From the NCBI GenBank assembly GCA_021521415.1, contig JAIQDT010000170.1, positions 356,058 to 420,057 on the forward strand: a stretch of DNA of 64,000 nt, read 5' to 3'. How positions within the stretch are numbered: position 1 is the stretch's first letter; each line of letters opens with the position of its first letter. The stretch is from Bidens hawaiensis. Lineage: Eukaryota > Streptophyta > Magnoliopsida > Asterales > Asteraceae. The notes under the pieces were generated by a model. It saw only the letters and a program-made list of their open reading frames with translations, did not search any database and had not been told where the DNA came from. A program made the position numbers and the translations under genes. This document shows, in pieces, positions 35,591 to 47,235 of this stretch.

Positions 35591-35987
35591 TCGCGCTCGC
35601 GCACTCAGCCTTCTCGCGCTAGACCTTTAAGTCCTCTGTTTTATCCAGCTTGTATGCTTTTGAAGTGTCTTATCTTCTGTGCTTTTGACCTAACCTATCT
35701 TATGTCTGAATAGTTACTTTCGGCGCAGCATGCGCACCAACCCCATTGGTTGGTAGAAAAAGTGACTGACATTATCTTTTGAGATCTGCTTTTCCATGCT
35801 TTATCCAGTACCTTTACCTGAACCGCCCATGCTTTTTACTGTTCCCAGACAGCTTTCCCTTTTGCTTTTCCCCTTTTCCTGCTGCCATATCTTTTGAGAT
35901 CTTGCTTTTGGGAATCTTTTTACTGTTGATATCTTTTCTTTTACTTTTGGAAATCTTTTCTAGGGTTTATGTCCCCTAGGGTTTGCC

Positions 35988-35995
35988 TATAAATA
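35988..35995 (+). promoter_or_regulatory. TATA box of LTR copy A
   Basis: TATAAATA in gcctataaatataata, followed by an acacttcacacac leader; the same context is in copy B at 53642. Confidence 0.55.
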
Positions 35996-37202
35996 TAATA
36001 CTATTTTCTTAACACTTCACACACTACACTTATTATCTCTTCCTCCCTTTTTGCTCTCTGCCGTTGTTCTTCAGCCGCCTCCCTCCTCTCTTGCCTTCGT
36101 CTTCCTGTTCTGCCCTGTCTTCCGGTAACTTTTTAATATAAATATTAATTTACTTATTATTTATGCTAACTTATAATCTAGACTTAAAACCGATCGTTGA
36201 AACCGTAATCTTTACTTATAGGTTAACTTGCTTGTTTGGTTCTTGCTTTATCTATCATCGCATCTTTATCAAGTGAGTTATCTCGTATCTAATCCCTTTT
36301 TATTTTAAATGCTTTGGGATGTTCATGTGTTCATACAAAACTTGAGTCTTAAAACTGTTTATGAACTTTAGTCGCGCAGTATCCCATGTGTTGAGGACGT
36401 TTACTTGGCTGTTTATTTGTATGTGTGTATCATTAACCGCTTTGTTCGGCCTATTCCGAAGTTTTCATGGATCCATTGGATGAACACGGGAGACCTATCG
36501 TTTACGGTTTTCTTTGTTTACACTTGCACAGTATGTTTTCTCGTTTTTGTGCTCAATTGGGAGCACGGATTGAACTATGAGCTATGATCTATCTATCTTA
36601 GGCTTGATCACAATCTGATTACACCCTTGTTAAACATCAGATATACACATGTGCGCGCAGATTTATGATTATCTATGTATTGTATTTAAACTTGATTTCT
36701 CACCAACACGCAAGTGTTTGACGTTTATTTTAACACATGTTCAGGTTTGCTGTAGCTGCTTTGAAGCTTGTGGACACGTAGGAAGTTCTTTTATTTTGGA
36801 CCTAGATTAAAATGTATCAAGACATGTTATTGTTGTTCGAATATTATGCTTTATAATATATTGATTTATGTTGATTCATGTTATCTTTGTCCCCGCTGCG
36901 CGTGCGCGATAAAATGTGTATTAATAAATATTGACACCAATAGTGTCGCGAGTAATGAAACAATATGTGGCGCCCCGATGTATAATCCGCCTTTGGTCGG
37001 GGTGTTACAATAAGTGTATGCCTTATATGAATAACGTGAAATGTATGAATGATTGCTTGTTAGTACGTGAACGATCTTCGGATATTACACGTACTATCAG
37101 GTTGTAGTGTTACGTATAAGGTAAGTATAATGTATTTGCTTATATGTATGAATGCGATAAAGTTAACAAACGAAGGAAAGGCATGGTTGTATGGTAACGA
37201 AG

Positions 37203-37368
37203 AGGGACCATGCCCTAATAATATCTGTGATGTTAGGGACCAGACCCTAATAATATCTGTGATGTTAGGGACCAGACCCTAATAATATCTGTGATGTTAG
37301 AGACCAGACCCTTATAATATATGTGATGTCAGGGACCAGACCCTTATAATATCTGTGAGGTTATAGGG
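37203..37368. repeat. 32-bp tandem repeat array
   Basis: Five units of agggaccagaccctaataat plus atctgtgatgtt (unit starts 37203, 37235, 37267 and on). Each has an agggac/gaccct inverted pair. It lies near the right end of the outer LTR. Confidence 0.9.
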
Positions 37369-37834
37369 CGAAAGGCTCTTTAAAACGTATGATTATGTAT
37401 GTAAAGAAAGTATGAAGGTAAGAATGAAAGTATATGCACTTATGTGTGTATGAAAGAAAGTTAAGAGGTTAAGTATGAAATGTAAGAAGGTATTGTATGA
37501 GTATGTGATTAACTAGAACTCACTCAGCATAGCTGACTTTTAGTATGCACGCAGGTGAGTAGAATGAGACAGGTAGCTTGAGGAGGACACATGGCAGAGT
37601 TGGACGAAGCTGGCATCTGAAGATTTTGCTATGATGTTTTATTTTAAAAGACTATGTTTTGTTTTTAAATGACGATGAATGCTCAATAAGACAAGAATTA
37701 TGGTTATGGAATGTAATGGTTTGAATGTTTTTAATGTTCCGCGAATGTTTTAATTAACTCTGATATTTAGAACTGCGTTTATGAGTAAATCCAACACGAA
37801 AGTAGGGCTACCGGTAACGGGGCCTTACACTCGC

Positions 37835-38939
37835 TTTCAAACCAAACCAGGTATGTGCAAGTCTGTTTTTTGATTTGGCTCGGTTTGTGAACAACCCTAG
37901 TCCAAGTGTAGTGGTCATGGAGCATAGCGCCCCTCACCTTCGCTCTTATTGGCCGAAACAAAAGGTCTTTTAAAAATTTCGCTCTTATTGGCCGAAACAA
38001 AAGGTCTTATAAAAATGTGATTTTTGTGATACGCATCGCGCAGAAGGCCAAAATTGCCCCATAACACCTTTGGGGTGATGCCTTGGGCGCCATAAAAACC
38101 TGTAATGCCTTATTACACATGGACTTAGGAAAACAAAATCTGACCATGTGATTTATAAATGTACACATAGATTATTTAAATTTATGCTTACATCATATTT
38201 TGAAATTAGAAGCCATTAAAAAAAAGGAATGAAAGGGATAATTTATATATTTTCTAATATGGTGTAGTAGTAAGAAACTTTAGTTTTTAATCCTCGCAGA
38301 ACGACAATTGAAGAAGTATGGACGGTTCAATGAAGAAAGACTGAGATCTTTGTGATCTTCAGTTTGATCCCGAGGTTCCGGAACTAAAGATAACTTGGAG
38401 TTGCTTAAGGGATCCATACGGCTGGGTTGGGCCAGATCACGGTAACATTTTTCCATTGGGTCACATCGTAGGAAATACATAGACAATTTTCTGTTTGTTG
38501 GCCGTTAAAAAAGAAAGAGATAATTTACAAAACTTGTTATTTTCTATAAGGGTGTCACCTTGTTTTTTCAAAAACAATCTGATAAGAGACTGGCTTCTTG
38601 TTTTTCTTTTTTCCTTTTTATTTTATTTTTAATGACGATGTTGTGTTATATAGATTTGATTGGCTTCAACTTTTTTTTAACAATCAACAAAGAATTGCTT
38701 AGGTAATCTGTATAAGGTGAGTAAAAGACTATCGTCAGCTGGTTCAATCCATTCGTATAGAGCCCTTAAATACCTCCAAACTATCTTCAATTTCGAAAAC
38801 ACCCACGAAGACCACATTGGAAAGGATGAGATTGATTTCAAATGCTCATACTTTAAAATTTTTACAGTACCTTTTTCTCTCAAAATATCATTTCAATATG
38901 TGTTTTGTATTTTTAACGTGAAAGATTATTAATATAATT
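37835..38939. other. Intergenic, with a 39-bp tandem pair
   Basis: ttcgctcttattggccgaaa plus caaaaggtctt occurs twice in tandem at 37939 and 37978. Open frames at 38280-38486 and 38677-38883 (minus) have no recognised family. Confidence 0.5.
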
Positions 38940-39270
38940 GGTTGTGGCTCAATGGTAGAGCACTCACTTTACTAGTGAAAGACAGGGGTTCAAACCTCAC
39001 TATCACCAATTTATATGGGAGATATGAGGGATGACCTTGGCCAGGGTTTGAGTCCTGATCTCATCCGGTTTTACCGGCTCCTCATTGTCGTGCCGTTTGG
39101 CGGGCGTGGGGGTCAGGTTTTATCCGGTGAATCCCTCAATAGGTGGACCGCTAGGGGCTCCGTCCGTCCGGACTAGTGGCCGGCTCGTGCTACCTTTAGC
39201 TAATGGGGGCCGCGTACGGAGCATCTGGTGTTACTTAGTTGGCCGTTCAAATATATATATATATATATAT
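38940..39270 (+). mobile_element. tRNA-derived SINE
   Basis: The first 70 bases hold a Pol III A box (tggctcaatggta, 38945-38957) and a B box (gggttcaaacc, 38986-38996) at tRNA-like spacing. They are followed by about 250 bases of unrelated GC-richer body and an AT-repeat tail at 39248-39270. This is the layout of a plant SINE. The acceptor arms do not pair properly, so it is not a working tRNA. The 94-codon ORF inside is by chance. Confidence 0.65.
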
Positions 39271-40144
39271 GCATATTATGTTTTATTCCCCGTATTACGG
39301 TGTTGTGTTATATTTATATCTTTTTGGATTTTAATTTTATTTATTGTAAGAAATTTAATCATTTATTAGGGTTTGATGATTAAAGTGTTTCACAATTAAA
39401 TGAGATGTTATAACTCATTTAAAAACTATAGGTTTGGTGAAACTCATAACCCGCTTCTTCGCCGTCGGAATCTCGCTAGAAGAGTTAACAAATCAGCTGG
39501 AGACTATTCATCAACAGCATCCGACGCTCAGTCAGTTGCCTAACCGTAACGTAATCAAATTAGTCAGATCTAGCACCTTCTGATTGTACTCCATAAACAA
39601 ATCCTGATATAATCAGATCCAGATCTCAAACTCGATATCTGTGAAATCTGACTCTCCAATTTGAAATGAACCGTTGAAATAAACGTAACGGCTTTTGTCA
39701 CCCAGTTTAAGCTGATAACGGCTTCCGTACACTGATGGTGGTCGCCAGGTGGAGGTGACTGACAGAAAGGGGAGAGAGGTGGTGGTGGTGTCGTGATGTT
39801 GGGTTGTTGGCTGTGTGGTGTGTGTGAGAGAGAGAGAGAGTTTATTTTACAAATATTAATTATTAAATATAAATTTATAAATTTACAAAACTACCCTCAT
39901 GTTGGATGCACATGACCATATTTAACGGAAAAAAGTTAACTGAGTTAGGGTCAAATGACATAATGTGATAGAGATTTTAAATGTAAAGGATGTTTTCAGA
40001 CATTTCTTTCGCTAAAGGACATCCACTGAAAAAACGATTAAATATAAATGACGTCTTTTGCCATTTTGTCAAATTATAATATTTAACAAACTATATTTCT
40101 AAACTTTAAAGTTGGGCAAGTGTATGCTTTACATGTTTTATTTT
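39271..40144. other. Intergenic, possible MULE remnant
   Basis: The part at 39940-40070 (ggacatccactgaaaaaacg, gccattttgtc) is a diverged copy of 43510-43580. The part at 39430-39790 is GC-richer. A GA run lies at 39822-39840. No gene model is supported. Confidence 0.4.
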
Positions 40145-40412
40145 TGTAACATCCGGGCCCTCGCATCACCAATATTGTCCGATTTGCCCACGGATAGCTC
40201 ACAGATTTGTTTTTAGTTGCCAGGTAGAGACTTCCCAGGAGGTCACACATCATGTTACTACTCTCGCCTGAGCACGCTTAACTGTGGAGCTCTCCTCTCA
40301 TCCACTTCCGTTAAGCCCAAAACACATTGGTGATTTAAGAGTCAACCATTTACATATGAACCAAGGATCTCGCTTGTCCACGTCCAATGTGGAATTTGCC
40401 TAGGATGTTACA
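40145..40412 (-). mobile_element. Cassandra (TRIM) solo LTR, second copy
   Basis: TGTAACATCC ... GGATGTTACA again. The antisense 5S block is better preserved here: agacttcccaggaggtcac and ctactctcgcctgagcacg match plant 5S. The flanks atttt (40140-40144) and atttg (40413-40417) are a 4-of-5 target duplication. It is about 80% similar to the copy at 13157 by eye. Confidence 0.9.
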
Positions 40413-40855
40413 ATTTGCTGATTAAACAATTTCTTAAACTTTACTTTCGTATTTGTTATAATTGGTCTTTAAATGACCGAACCTTTTTTCGTGATTTAAA
40501 ATTATCACATCATCACATGTTTGTATATTTGTGTTTCAACGTTTTATACCACGCCTTTAAAATACGATTTTTTTGTCTTACTAATACATGTGTTACCAAT
40601 TTATGTTGTACCTGCCGATACTAAATGAATTTGTGTTGGTTTGCAACTAAAACGTGTTGTTTTGTTTGTTCCACATATGATAATTTGTTGTATTTTGCAT
40701 TGATGGGTTTATTTCTTTTGTTTATTTTTGATGTCGTAACTCGATACAGGCTGATTTTGCGTCGACTCACAAGGCGTTCGTGGTTTAACGTTTTCACGCA
40801 TGTTTTTTTGTTCGATTTAATGGTCCCATCGCGAAGCGCGTGCCGTATATCCTAG
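40413..40855 (+). mobile_element. Helitron 3' end region
   Basis: The right end has a short GC hairpin (cgcg-aag-cgcg at about 40830-40840), an AT spacer and CTAG at 40852-40855, next to T. The 5' end was not located, so the left limit is arbitrary. The open frames at 40415-40855 are AT-rich and have no family. Confidence 0.45.
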
Positions 40856-41286
40856 TATATATTAAACAGAAAATATTCCATCACTCACAAAAATCAATGT
40901 TTTAAAAACCGGCTCATACCGGCAGGTTGAACCGGTTACACTGGGTTTTGGTAAGACAACCGGTATTTAGAGCCTGATACATTTTGGCGGTTTGCTAGAA
41001 CATCGTACCGCCGGTTTTAAAAATATACCGGTTTAAACCGGCAACCCGGTTTAAATCAAGATATCTTTGATGCTTTTTGTGGTCCATATTTTTTAAAATT
41101 GACTTTTAATCTAGCGGGTAAGGTTGAAACGACGGTAATCATAGTAAACGAGGAGTCACTAATAAACACATTTTATATCTTGTAAATCCAAGGTTGATTT
41201 ATTTACATCTTTTGTAATGGATTAAGTTTCTACTTGATTTATCATTGTTAATGTTTGATGTTTGATTCATATTTGAGGTTTATTAT
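40856..41286. other. Spacer; ccggtt-rich patch
   Basis: 40895-41060 consists of accggt/cggttt words as in hAT-type MITE interiors; boundaries not resolved. No gene. Confidence 0.4.
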
Positions 41287-41667
41287 GGGGTGTTTGGGAT
41301 TCTTTATTTTCATTAGCTTATAACTTATAAACATTTTGAAAAGTTAGTAAGAGGTATAAGGTGTTTGACAAACCTTAGACCCTATGGATTTTAACTTATG
41401 GAGAAAACAAAATAAAAGGGTTTTGAAAAGTTAGAAATATGTAACTTATTAACTTAATATGTTTGATTTACCTATTACATCACTGTAACCCTCAAAACCT
41501 ATTACACCTCTTATAAAAAAGAGTGTTCTTTTTAGTTATTTTGGTTTTTTCCAACACATAAGCTAATCCAAACATTTCTTTAAAACTTCTTTTAAAAAAT
41601 TCATAAATTAATAAGTTCTTTTACCAAAAAGTCATTTTCACTTAAATAAGCAATCCCAAACACGTCC
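41287..41667. mobile_element. MITE with GGGTGTTTGGGATT ends
   Basis: Left ggggtgtttgggattctt and right aagcaatcccaaacacgtcc are inverted over about 16 bases. The termini belong to the same group as the MITE at 32132. No clear target duplication. Confidence 0.65.
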
Positions 41668-42187
41668 TTAATGTACTTTTGAGTTGCTTTTTGAGTTAAA
41701 GTTGCATTTATATTAAATTACAAGGTCAACTATTCAATCCGGTTGAACCTCTCGTTACATCCCGGTTCAATCGATTATACAATTGTTAAACCAAATCCGA
41801 TACGAGTAAAATACTGACTTTTAAAAGATTGACAAAAATAACAATTCATCACAATAAAAAATTTCAACCGCATATTTCATCCTCTCTAAATTACTATTAA
41901 TTAGATGATTAAATTCCAACCACAAAATTTTTTCACATTCAAGACACCGGCAGAAAGCAATCCCTCCAACCACGGAGTTGAACACAACACTGACTTCGGC
42001 CAGTTTCTTTCATCAATCTCCCGACCCTTGCTTAACTCCTTGTTCTGTAAACCGGTTGCTGGTTGATCTGATCGGACCCTGGACACATGAGAGCCCAACC
42101 CGAGAGGAATGCATGGTTCCCCGACGCTTCATGGGGCGGACGTTCGCAATCCCTCTCCCTATAATCTAAGTATTCAACAAACATGTG
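41668..42187. other. Intergenic, no gene seen
   Basis: Overlapping short frames on both strands at 41901-42169 have no recognised family. Confidence 0.4.
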
Positions 42188-42496
42188 TTAGAGCATTCCC
42201 AACCTATCACCATCATTATCTCTAAAATTACACTAAAAAGCACCGCATTTCTCTCTCTCTGGTTCAGTTAGATAACATTTTTTTATACTTTTATCATTTC
42301 AGTTTTCTCTCTTCTCTACTCATAACCAATTTAACAAATATTAAAAAATAAATAAGGGCAAACAATCTTTCTCCAAAAAATCACCACCATTCTCTCTCCA
42401 CTAATTTACACTCACCACTCAGAACCCCATCTTATGATTTGTAAATTCTCATCACATAATTTTCGGGGACAAGATGAGAATGCTTTTATGCTATTT
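42188..42496. mobile_element. MITE with AGAGCATTC ends
   Basis: Begins agagcattcccaacc and ends gatgagaatgctttta; the ends are inverted over about 10 bases. The interior shares tctctaaaattacactaa-like wording with the next element. Confidence 0.5.
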
Positions 42497-42565
42497 GTTA
42501 ATTAATTTATTAGTTGAAGATTTTTGTCTGTCTACTAACAAAACAAACCAGAGTTTATAACTCCT

Positions 42566-43613
42566 TAAGAGCATTCTCAACAATTTCTTTATCTCTATAT
42601 CTATAATTACACTAAGAAACACTATATTTTCTCTCATATATAATTAAATAATATTTTTTTATCTCTTTATCATTATCTGTTCTCTCTCCTCCACTCACAA
42701 CTACTTTCAAATACATTAAAAAATAAATAGAGCATGAACAGTGTTCCTTCAAATTTACTCAATCTCTTTAAATTTTTTCTCTCCTTCACTCACAACCACT
42801 TACAATTCTCTAACTATTTCCTCAACAAACCCCACGCCACCACACAACCGCAATCAACTAACACTATCTACCCACAATCGCCGAAGATCTCAAAACCCGT
42901 CACTACAACATCAATCGACAACCCAAATTAGCACTAATTCACCAGAGCCGCAATGTTTGGTTATTACATAACGCGACAATGTTGGTGGTTAGGGGGTTTG
43001 GTCAAGCCAAGAGCCACTCACGGTGATGAGGACAGTGGTGACTTAAGTCTCCATTGCTCTTTCTTCCCTATCTCTCTATTCCTCCTTCCATAACATAATC
43101 GGTCAATGCCGCCACCGCTACCACCACGACCTCAACTCCACCCAAAAACAAGCATCTTTCTTCAAAATCTACCCCTGATTAGGTTCGAAAAACGAGCCGT
43201 TAACTCCAACCCCAAAACCCTACCAACCATTTTTCGATGGTATTGTCAAAACACACAAGCAAAGATCGAACTCAGATCTGGCTTCACCTTGATATGAGGC
43301 TATCGATTTATCCTATAATATATAATGTTAATTAAATAATATGTGTGATAAATATAAGTATTATAATTTGTTAAATCAATTCTTAAAATTACAAAATTAA
43401 CCTTATGTGCCTTGTGTATGACAAGTTTTAACAAGAAAAATTAAAGAATTTAGTGTCAAAGGATAAAACGTGATAAAGATTTGAAACATGAAATATGTTT
43501 TCTGCTATTTCTTTTTGTAAATGACGCCCACTGAAAAACACGTTCAAACATAAATGATTAGTTTTGCTATTTTGTCCAAAAATTTTAGAAGAGTTGCTAA
43601 GAATGCTCTAAAT
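42566..43613. mobile_element. Larger relative with AGAGCATTC ends
   Basis: Begins aagagcattctcaaca and ends gttgctaagaatgctct (inverted). The first 160 bases resemble the element at 42188. The interior from about 42740 to 43300 is GC-richer (a Pro-rich frame at 43106-43297) and may be captured sequence; no family is recognised. The limits are inferred from the ends only. Confidence 0.5.
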
Positions 43614-43705
43614 AGATTGCCACTAATAAAATTTGTTTTTTTCCTTTGCCAAACAAAAAATAAACAACCGAACATATACAAAAATAAAACGCCACACATT
43701 TTTAA

Positions 43706-43733
43706 TCCCGCAACGAAACACGGATAATACTAG
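43706..43733 (+). mobile_element. Helitron 3' end
   Basis: cccgcaacgaaacacgg forms a weak hairpin followed by ataata and CTAG at 43730-43733, next to T. The 5' end is unknown. Confidence 0.45.
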
Positions 43734-44289
43734 TTTATATTAATTACCCACCTTCATAGCTTATTTGAAAGCTTATATTAAGTGTTTTAAGGATTTTTGC
43801 GATTTACGAGAAGAGAGTGAGTTGACAAATTAACTGTTTAAAGTGACTCATAAATAAGCAGCAGTCCCATATCAACTTCCATATCAAATGAAATAAGAAA
43901 AAGGACACTAATCCCATGCGAGTGTGTTCAAACTTCAAAGAATTTAAGTGAGAGAATCATTACCAAATAAAGTTAATAAAATAAAATAAATATTGCATGA
44001 AGAAAATAAGATGAATATCGAACTGGGATTCCAAAACAAGGCCTGTTGGCCTAATATCCTATATTGCAGCTTGTGAAGTTATGATGGAGTTATATCATTG
44101 TAGGCATAATATCCTAGTGCAAACCAACCCGCAAAGGTGATCAGGAGACCGCAACCCTCCTGGATCGGAAACCATATATGCCAAAGCACCCGCAAAAATG
44201 AGACGCTAACTCAACGAGATCCTATGCATGTTTTCATTTAATTTTAGAACATTTTGTTGTTAATTATTTTATTTTGTCATTTTGGTAGA
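43734..44289. other. Intergenic, no gene seen
   Basis: Nothing recognisable before the inverted duplication begins. Confidence 0.4.
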
Positions 44290-47235
44290 ACCTACTGAAC
44301 ATCAAAACTATATTGAAGGACCGATTGAGATGGTCAATCTCAATCATAACGCCAATTAGAAATGGAAAGTCTCCCGAGAAATTCACTGCCTTCAATCATA
44401 ATTGAAAAGCCTTTTTACATAATACAAATTAACCAAAGAGGCTAACATGACCCATTATCTAAAATGTTAACTAACTTAATACCGGAAATTGAAAAATAGG
44501 GGTTGTATTGTTTCAAAGCCGACGTGGGTGAGCCGTTCGTTGAGGGATAAATATCATTAGTAGAGATGAATAACTTTTGTATGAAAAAAACTAGAGAAAA
44601 AGCCAAAACAATTAAAACCATACTGTATATGTTTAAGCCAAAACAATTCAAACCAAGTCCTTATAAGCTAGCACATACTTAGAATTCCCAGAGTTTAATA
44701 ACTAAATTAGCGGAGCGCAAACAAACACCAAATATACTTTTTTGAGCTGAAGCTCACAGATAGGTGCAGCTTGATTGTTCTGGAGCCACTCGGTCGTTTC
44801 AACAATGGCATCCTCGACCTCCACTTTCTTCAAGTTATCTGGGTGCACTCTCATGTCGACTTTGTATTCTTGGACCTTTTTTTTCATGTTGTATGTGCAA
44901 TCCTCTAAATCATTGTATGCCTTCACCTTCTTCTTGTATTCCTCGTCTTCAAGTTTGTACTTCTCGGCTTGTTTTACCATCTTTTCCATCTCTTCCTTGG
45001 AGAGCCTTCCGCTTCCCTTATCGTATGCAATCGTGAGTTTGTTTGAGATACCGTTTGATAATATCTTGGATGTCACTGTGAGGATACCATCGGGATCTAT
45101 CTCAAAGCAGACCTGGACTTTCAAATCTCCTTTGGGAGCACGAGGTATTCCATTAGCATTAAAGCCCCCCATAAAGTGGTTCATCGTGGATTTGGTCCTT
45201 TCGCCTTGATACACATCGATAGTCACAAAAGGTTGGTTATCTTGGAATGTAGTGTATTTTTTGAACTTCTTGGTGGGTATTTGAGTGTTTCGTGGGATCA
45301 GAACATCAAATGCTCCTCCTCTTGTCTCTACACCAAGTGACAAAGGAGTGACATCAAGTAGCATCAAATCTTTAACGCTCTGATGTCTGGTCCCGCTTAA
45401 CTTTGCAGCCAAAACCCCTGCACCACATGCTACAGCCTCATCTGGGTTTACGCTTTTGCATAACTCCTTCCGCCCAAAGAGTTCCCGCAACATATGTTGG
45501 ACCTTGGGTATCCTAGTCGAGCCACCAACGGGAATGATCTCGTCTACCCATGATTTATCCACCTTAGCATCTTTTAAACATTTGTCTAGAGTTTCAATGC
45601 ACTGATTGAAAAAGCTCATGTTCAGCTCTTCAAACTTAGCTCGAGTAAATCTCATGGAAAAGTCAATCCCATCATGCAAGCAATCCAATTCGATTGAAGT
45701 TTCGGTAGTGCTTGAGAGAATCCTTTTTGCTTTCTCGCAAGCAAATCTCAACCTCCCCAACGCTCTTTGGTTCCCTCTCAAGTCCTTATTCCATTTCCTT
45801 TTAAATTCCAAAGCACAATGATCCACCATGCGGTTATCAAAATCCTCACCTCCAAGATGAGTGTCCCCGGAAACAGCTTTCACATCAAACACACCTCCTT
45901 TCTCAATAGTTAAAAGCAAAACATCAAAAGTGCCCCCTCCCAAATCAAAGACGAGAACATTTATCTTACAGGTAATATCAGACTTGTTCTCCAGACCATA
46001 AGCAATTGCCGCTGCTGTAGGCTCATTGATCATGCGTATGACGTTTAAACCAGCAATGGTACCTGCATCCTTGGTTGCCTGACGTTGTGAATTGTTAAAA
46101 TAAGCCGGAACAGTTATCACAGCGTTTTTCACAACCTCTCCAAGGTAGGCCTCCGCAATTTCTTTCATCTTTCCAAGAATCATTGACGAAATTTCTTCGG
46201 CTAAAAATTCTTTTTCTTTACCTTTGTAGGAGACAACAATCTTTGGAGTATCATCATGCCCTTTAATGACCTTAAAAGGCCACAATTTCATGTTTCCTTG
46301 CACTTTAGAATCACTGAATTTCCGTCCAATCAACCTCTTGGCATCTGAAAACAATCAATCAATATTTGATTATTCAAGTTAAGAAGTTCCCAATTACAAA
46401 AGAAGTACAAATTTTTTTACTCGTGCAATCCGTTTATGTTAAACGGTGAGTAGACATGATTCTTTTACTTCAACATGTTCATAACCAGATAAAATTCCAA
46501 GATCATTAGCATAAACTATGAATAGTATTAACTTTTCTTTAATGATTGTCAGCTAGATGAAATTAATTAAATAGTAGGTAAAAAAATTAATATATAGGAA
46601 GATCAAGATCGAGTGGGTGACTGACCAAATATGGTGTTAGTTGGGTTCATGACGACTTGGTTCTTGGCAGCATCGCCTATGAGACGTTCTTCACCGCGGA
46701 AAGCAACAGTAGACGGTGTAGTTCTGTAGCCTTGCTCGTTCGGAATGATTTTGATTCTGCCATGCTTCCAAACGCCAACGCACGAGTACGTAGTTCCCAG
46801 GTCAATGCCAATAGCCGCATCCATTCTAAGACTACGTATGTGTGTATGTTTTCAGTTGAATATTAATTTGATGATCATCTGCCTTTTATGTAAACTCCAA
46901 CCCAAAGGAACAATTGGTAAGTCGTATCTTGTATCTGTTTATAAAATCATTACATGACATATTTATTAAATTTCGTTTATATATTTATATTATTATTATT
47001 TATATAAAGTATGCCGTATCTTGTTTTCTTTTATCAATATTTGCATCCATCTCTGTTTTATTTTTTTATCCTTTTAAAATCAAAATATATCACCAATACA
47101 TATAGTTTTTATTTATTTAAAATTACAACGAAATTAAGTTGACTATGAGAAAATAATAAAATTATATATCGGAGGTGATACATATAAATATCAAATTGAT
47201 TTTTGATAAAAACAAGAGAGAAATAGGGTGATAAA
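44290..47235 (-). repeat. Inverted duplication, right arm (HSP70 copy 2)
   Basis: Reverse-complement match of 23060-28677 with neither the MULE nor the intron insert. Flank similarity ends near catcaccctattt (left arm) and its counterpart at about 47222-47233. Confidence 0.85.
44702..46824 (-). CDS. HSP70-type chaperone, copy 2, shortened C-terminus
   Basis: Exon 1 is 46626-46824 (ATG at 46824) and exon 2 is 44702-46344; the 281-base intron has GT at 46625 and AG at 46345. The joined frame is 614 codons including the stop. All three HSP70 signatures are present: [15 protein letters not shown] near residue 5, [15 protein letters not shown] near 200 and [16 protein letters not shown] near 335. 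The substrate-binding part follows. The product is an ATP-dependent folding chaperone, most like cytosolic HSP70. The C-terminus is odd: after [18 protein letters not shown] the frame runs into [11 protein letters not shown] and stops, about 35-40 residues short and without EEVD, the tail that recruits co-chaperones. A GT donor (aag/gtatat) at that point may lead to an unseen exon. Exon 2's first Met-like codon is intronic TTG, not a start. Expression is unknown; no clear heat-shock element is visible upstream. Confidence 0.85.

Larger units (their letters stand above)
34981..37009 (+). mobile_element. Solo LTR, family X, copy A (2,029 bp)
   Basis: TGTGACATCTG ... GGTGTTACA with a perfect 5-bp duplication ataag (34976-34980 and 37010-37014). 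It matches the element at 52635-54665 base for base except for three differences I could see: a->t near 35086, and two single-base insertions in the other copy. It contains a TATA box (35988), a 30-bp repeat array (35345-35590) and no protein coding. The short ORFs, such as the 80-codon one starting near 34973, are not genes. Confidence 0.85.
33512..37829 (+). mobile_element. Solo LTR (TSD ctcgc) with a second solo LTR nested inside
   Basis: It starts TGTAACATCC and ends GGCCTTACA, flanked by a perfect 5-bp duplication ctcgc (33507-33511 and 37830-37834). Without the nested element it is about 2.28 kb. It has a TATA box at 33670, three internal tandem arrays and no coding sequence, which fits a long Ty3/gypsy-type LTR left by recombination. 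Confidence 0.8.

Noticed and set aside
34198..37368. Regular repeats resembling a CRISPR array
   Set aside because: Units are contiguous without unique spacers, lie in an LTR of a plant genome and have no cas genes.
38280..38486. Minus-strand 68-codon ORF with protein-like wording
   Set aside because: No family could be named and no start, splice or neighbour signal supports it; kept only as a note in the intergenic entry.
38940..39010. Possible tRNA gene (A and B boxes, D-arm-like GCTC...GAGC)
   Set aside because: The acceptor strands do not pair, and the tRNA-like part runs straight into a 250-base body with an AT tail; a SINE explains it better.
44764..45821. Plus-strand ORFs over HSP70 copy 2 (90, 144 and 71 codons)
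   Set aside because: Antisense shadows of the HSP70 frame; the same shadows appear opposite copy 1 at 27763-28206.
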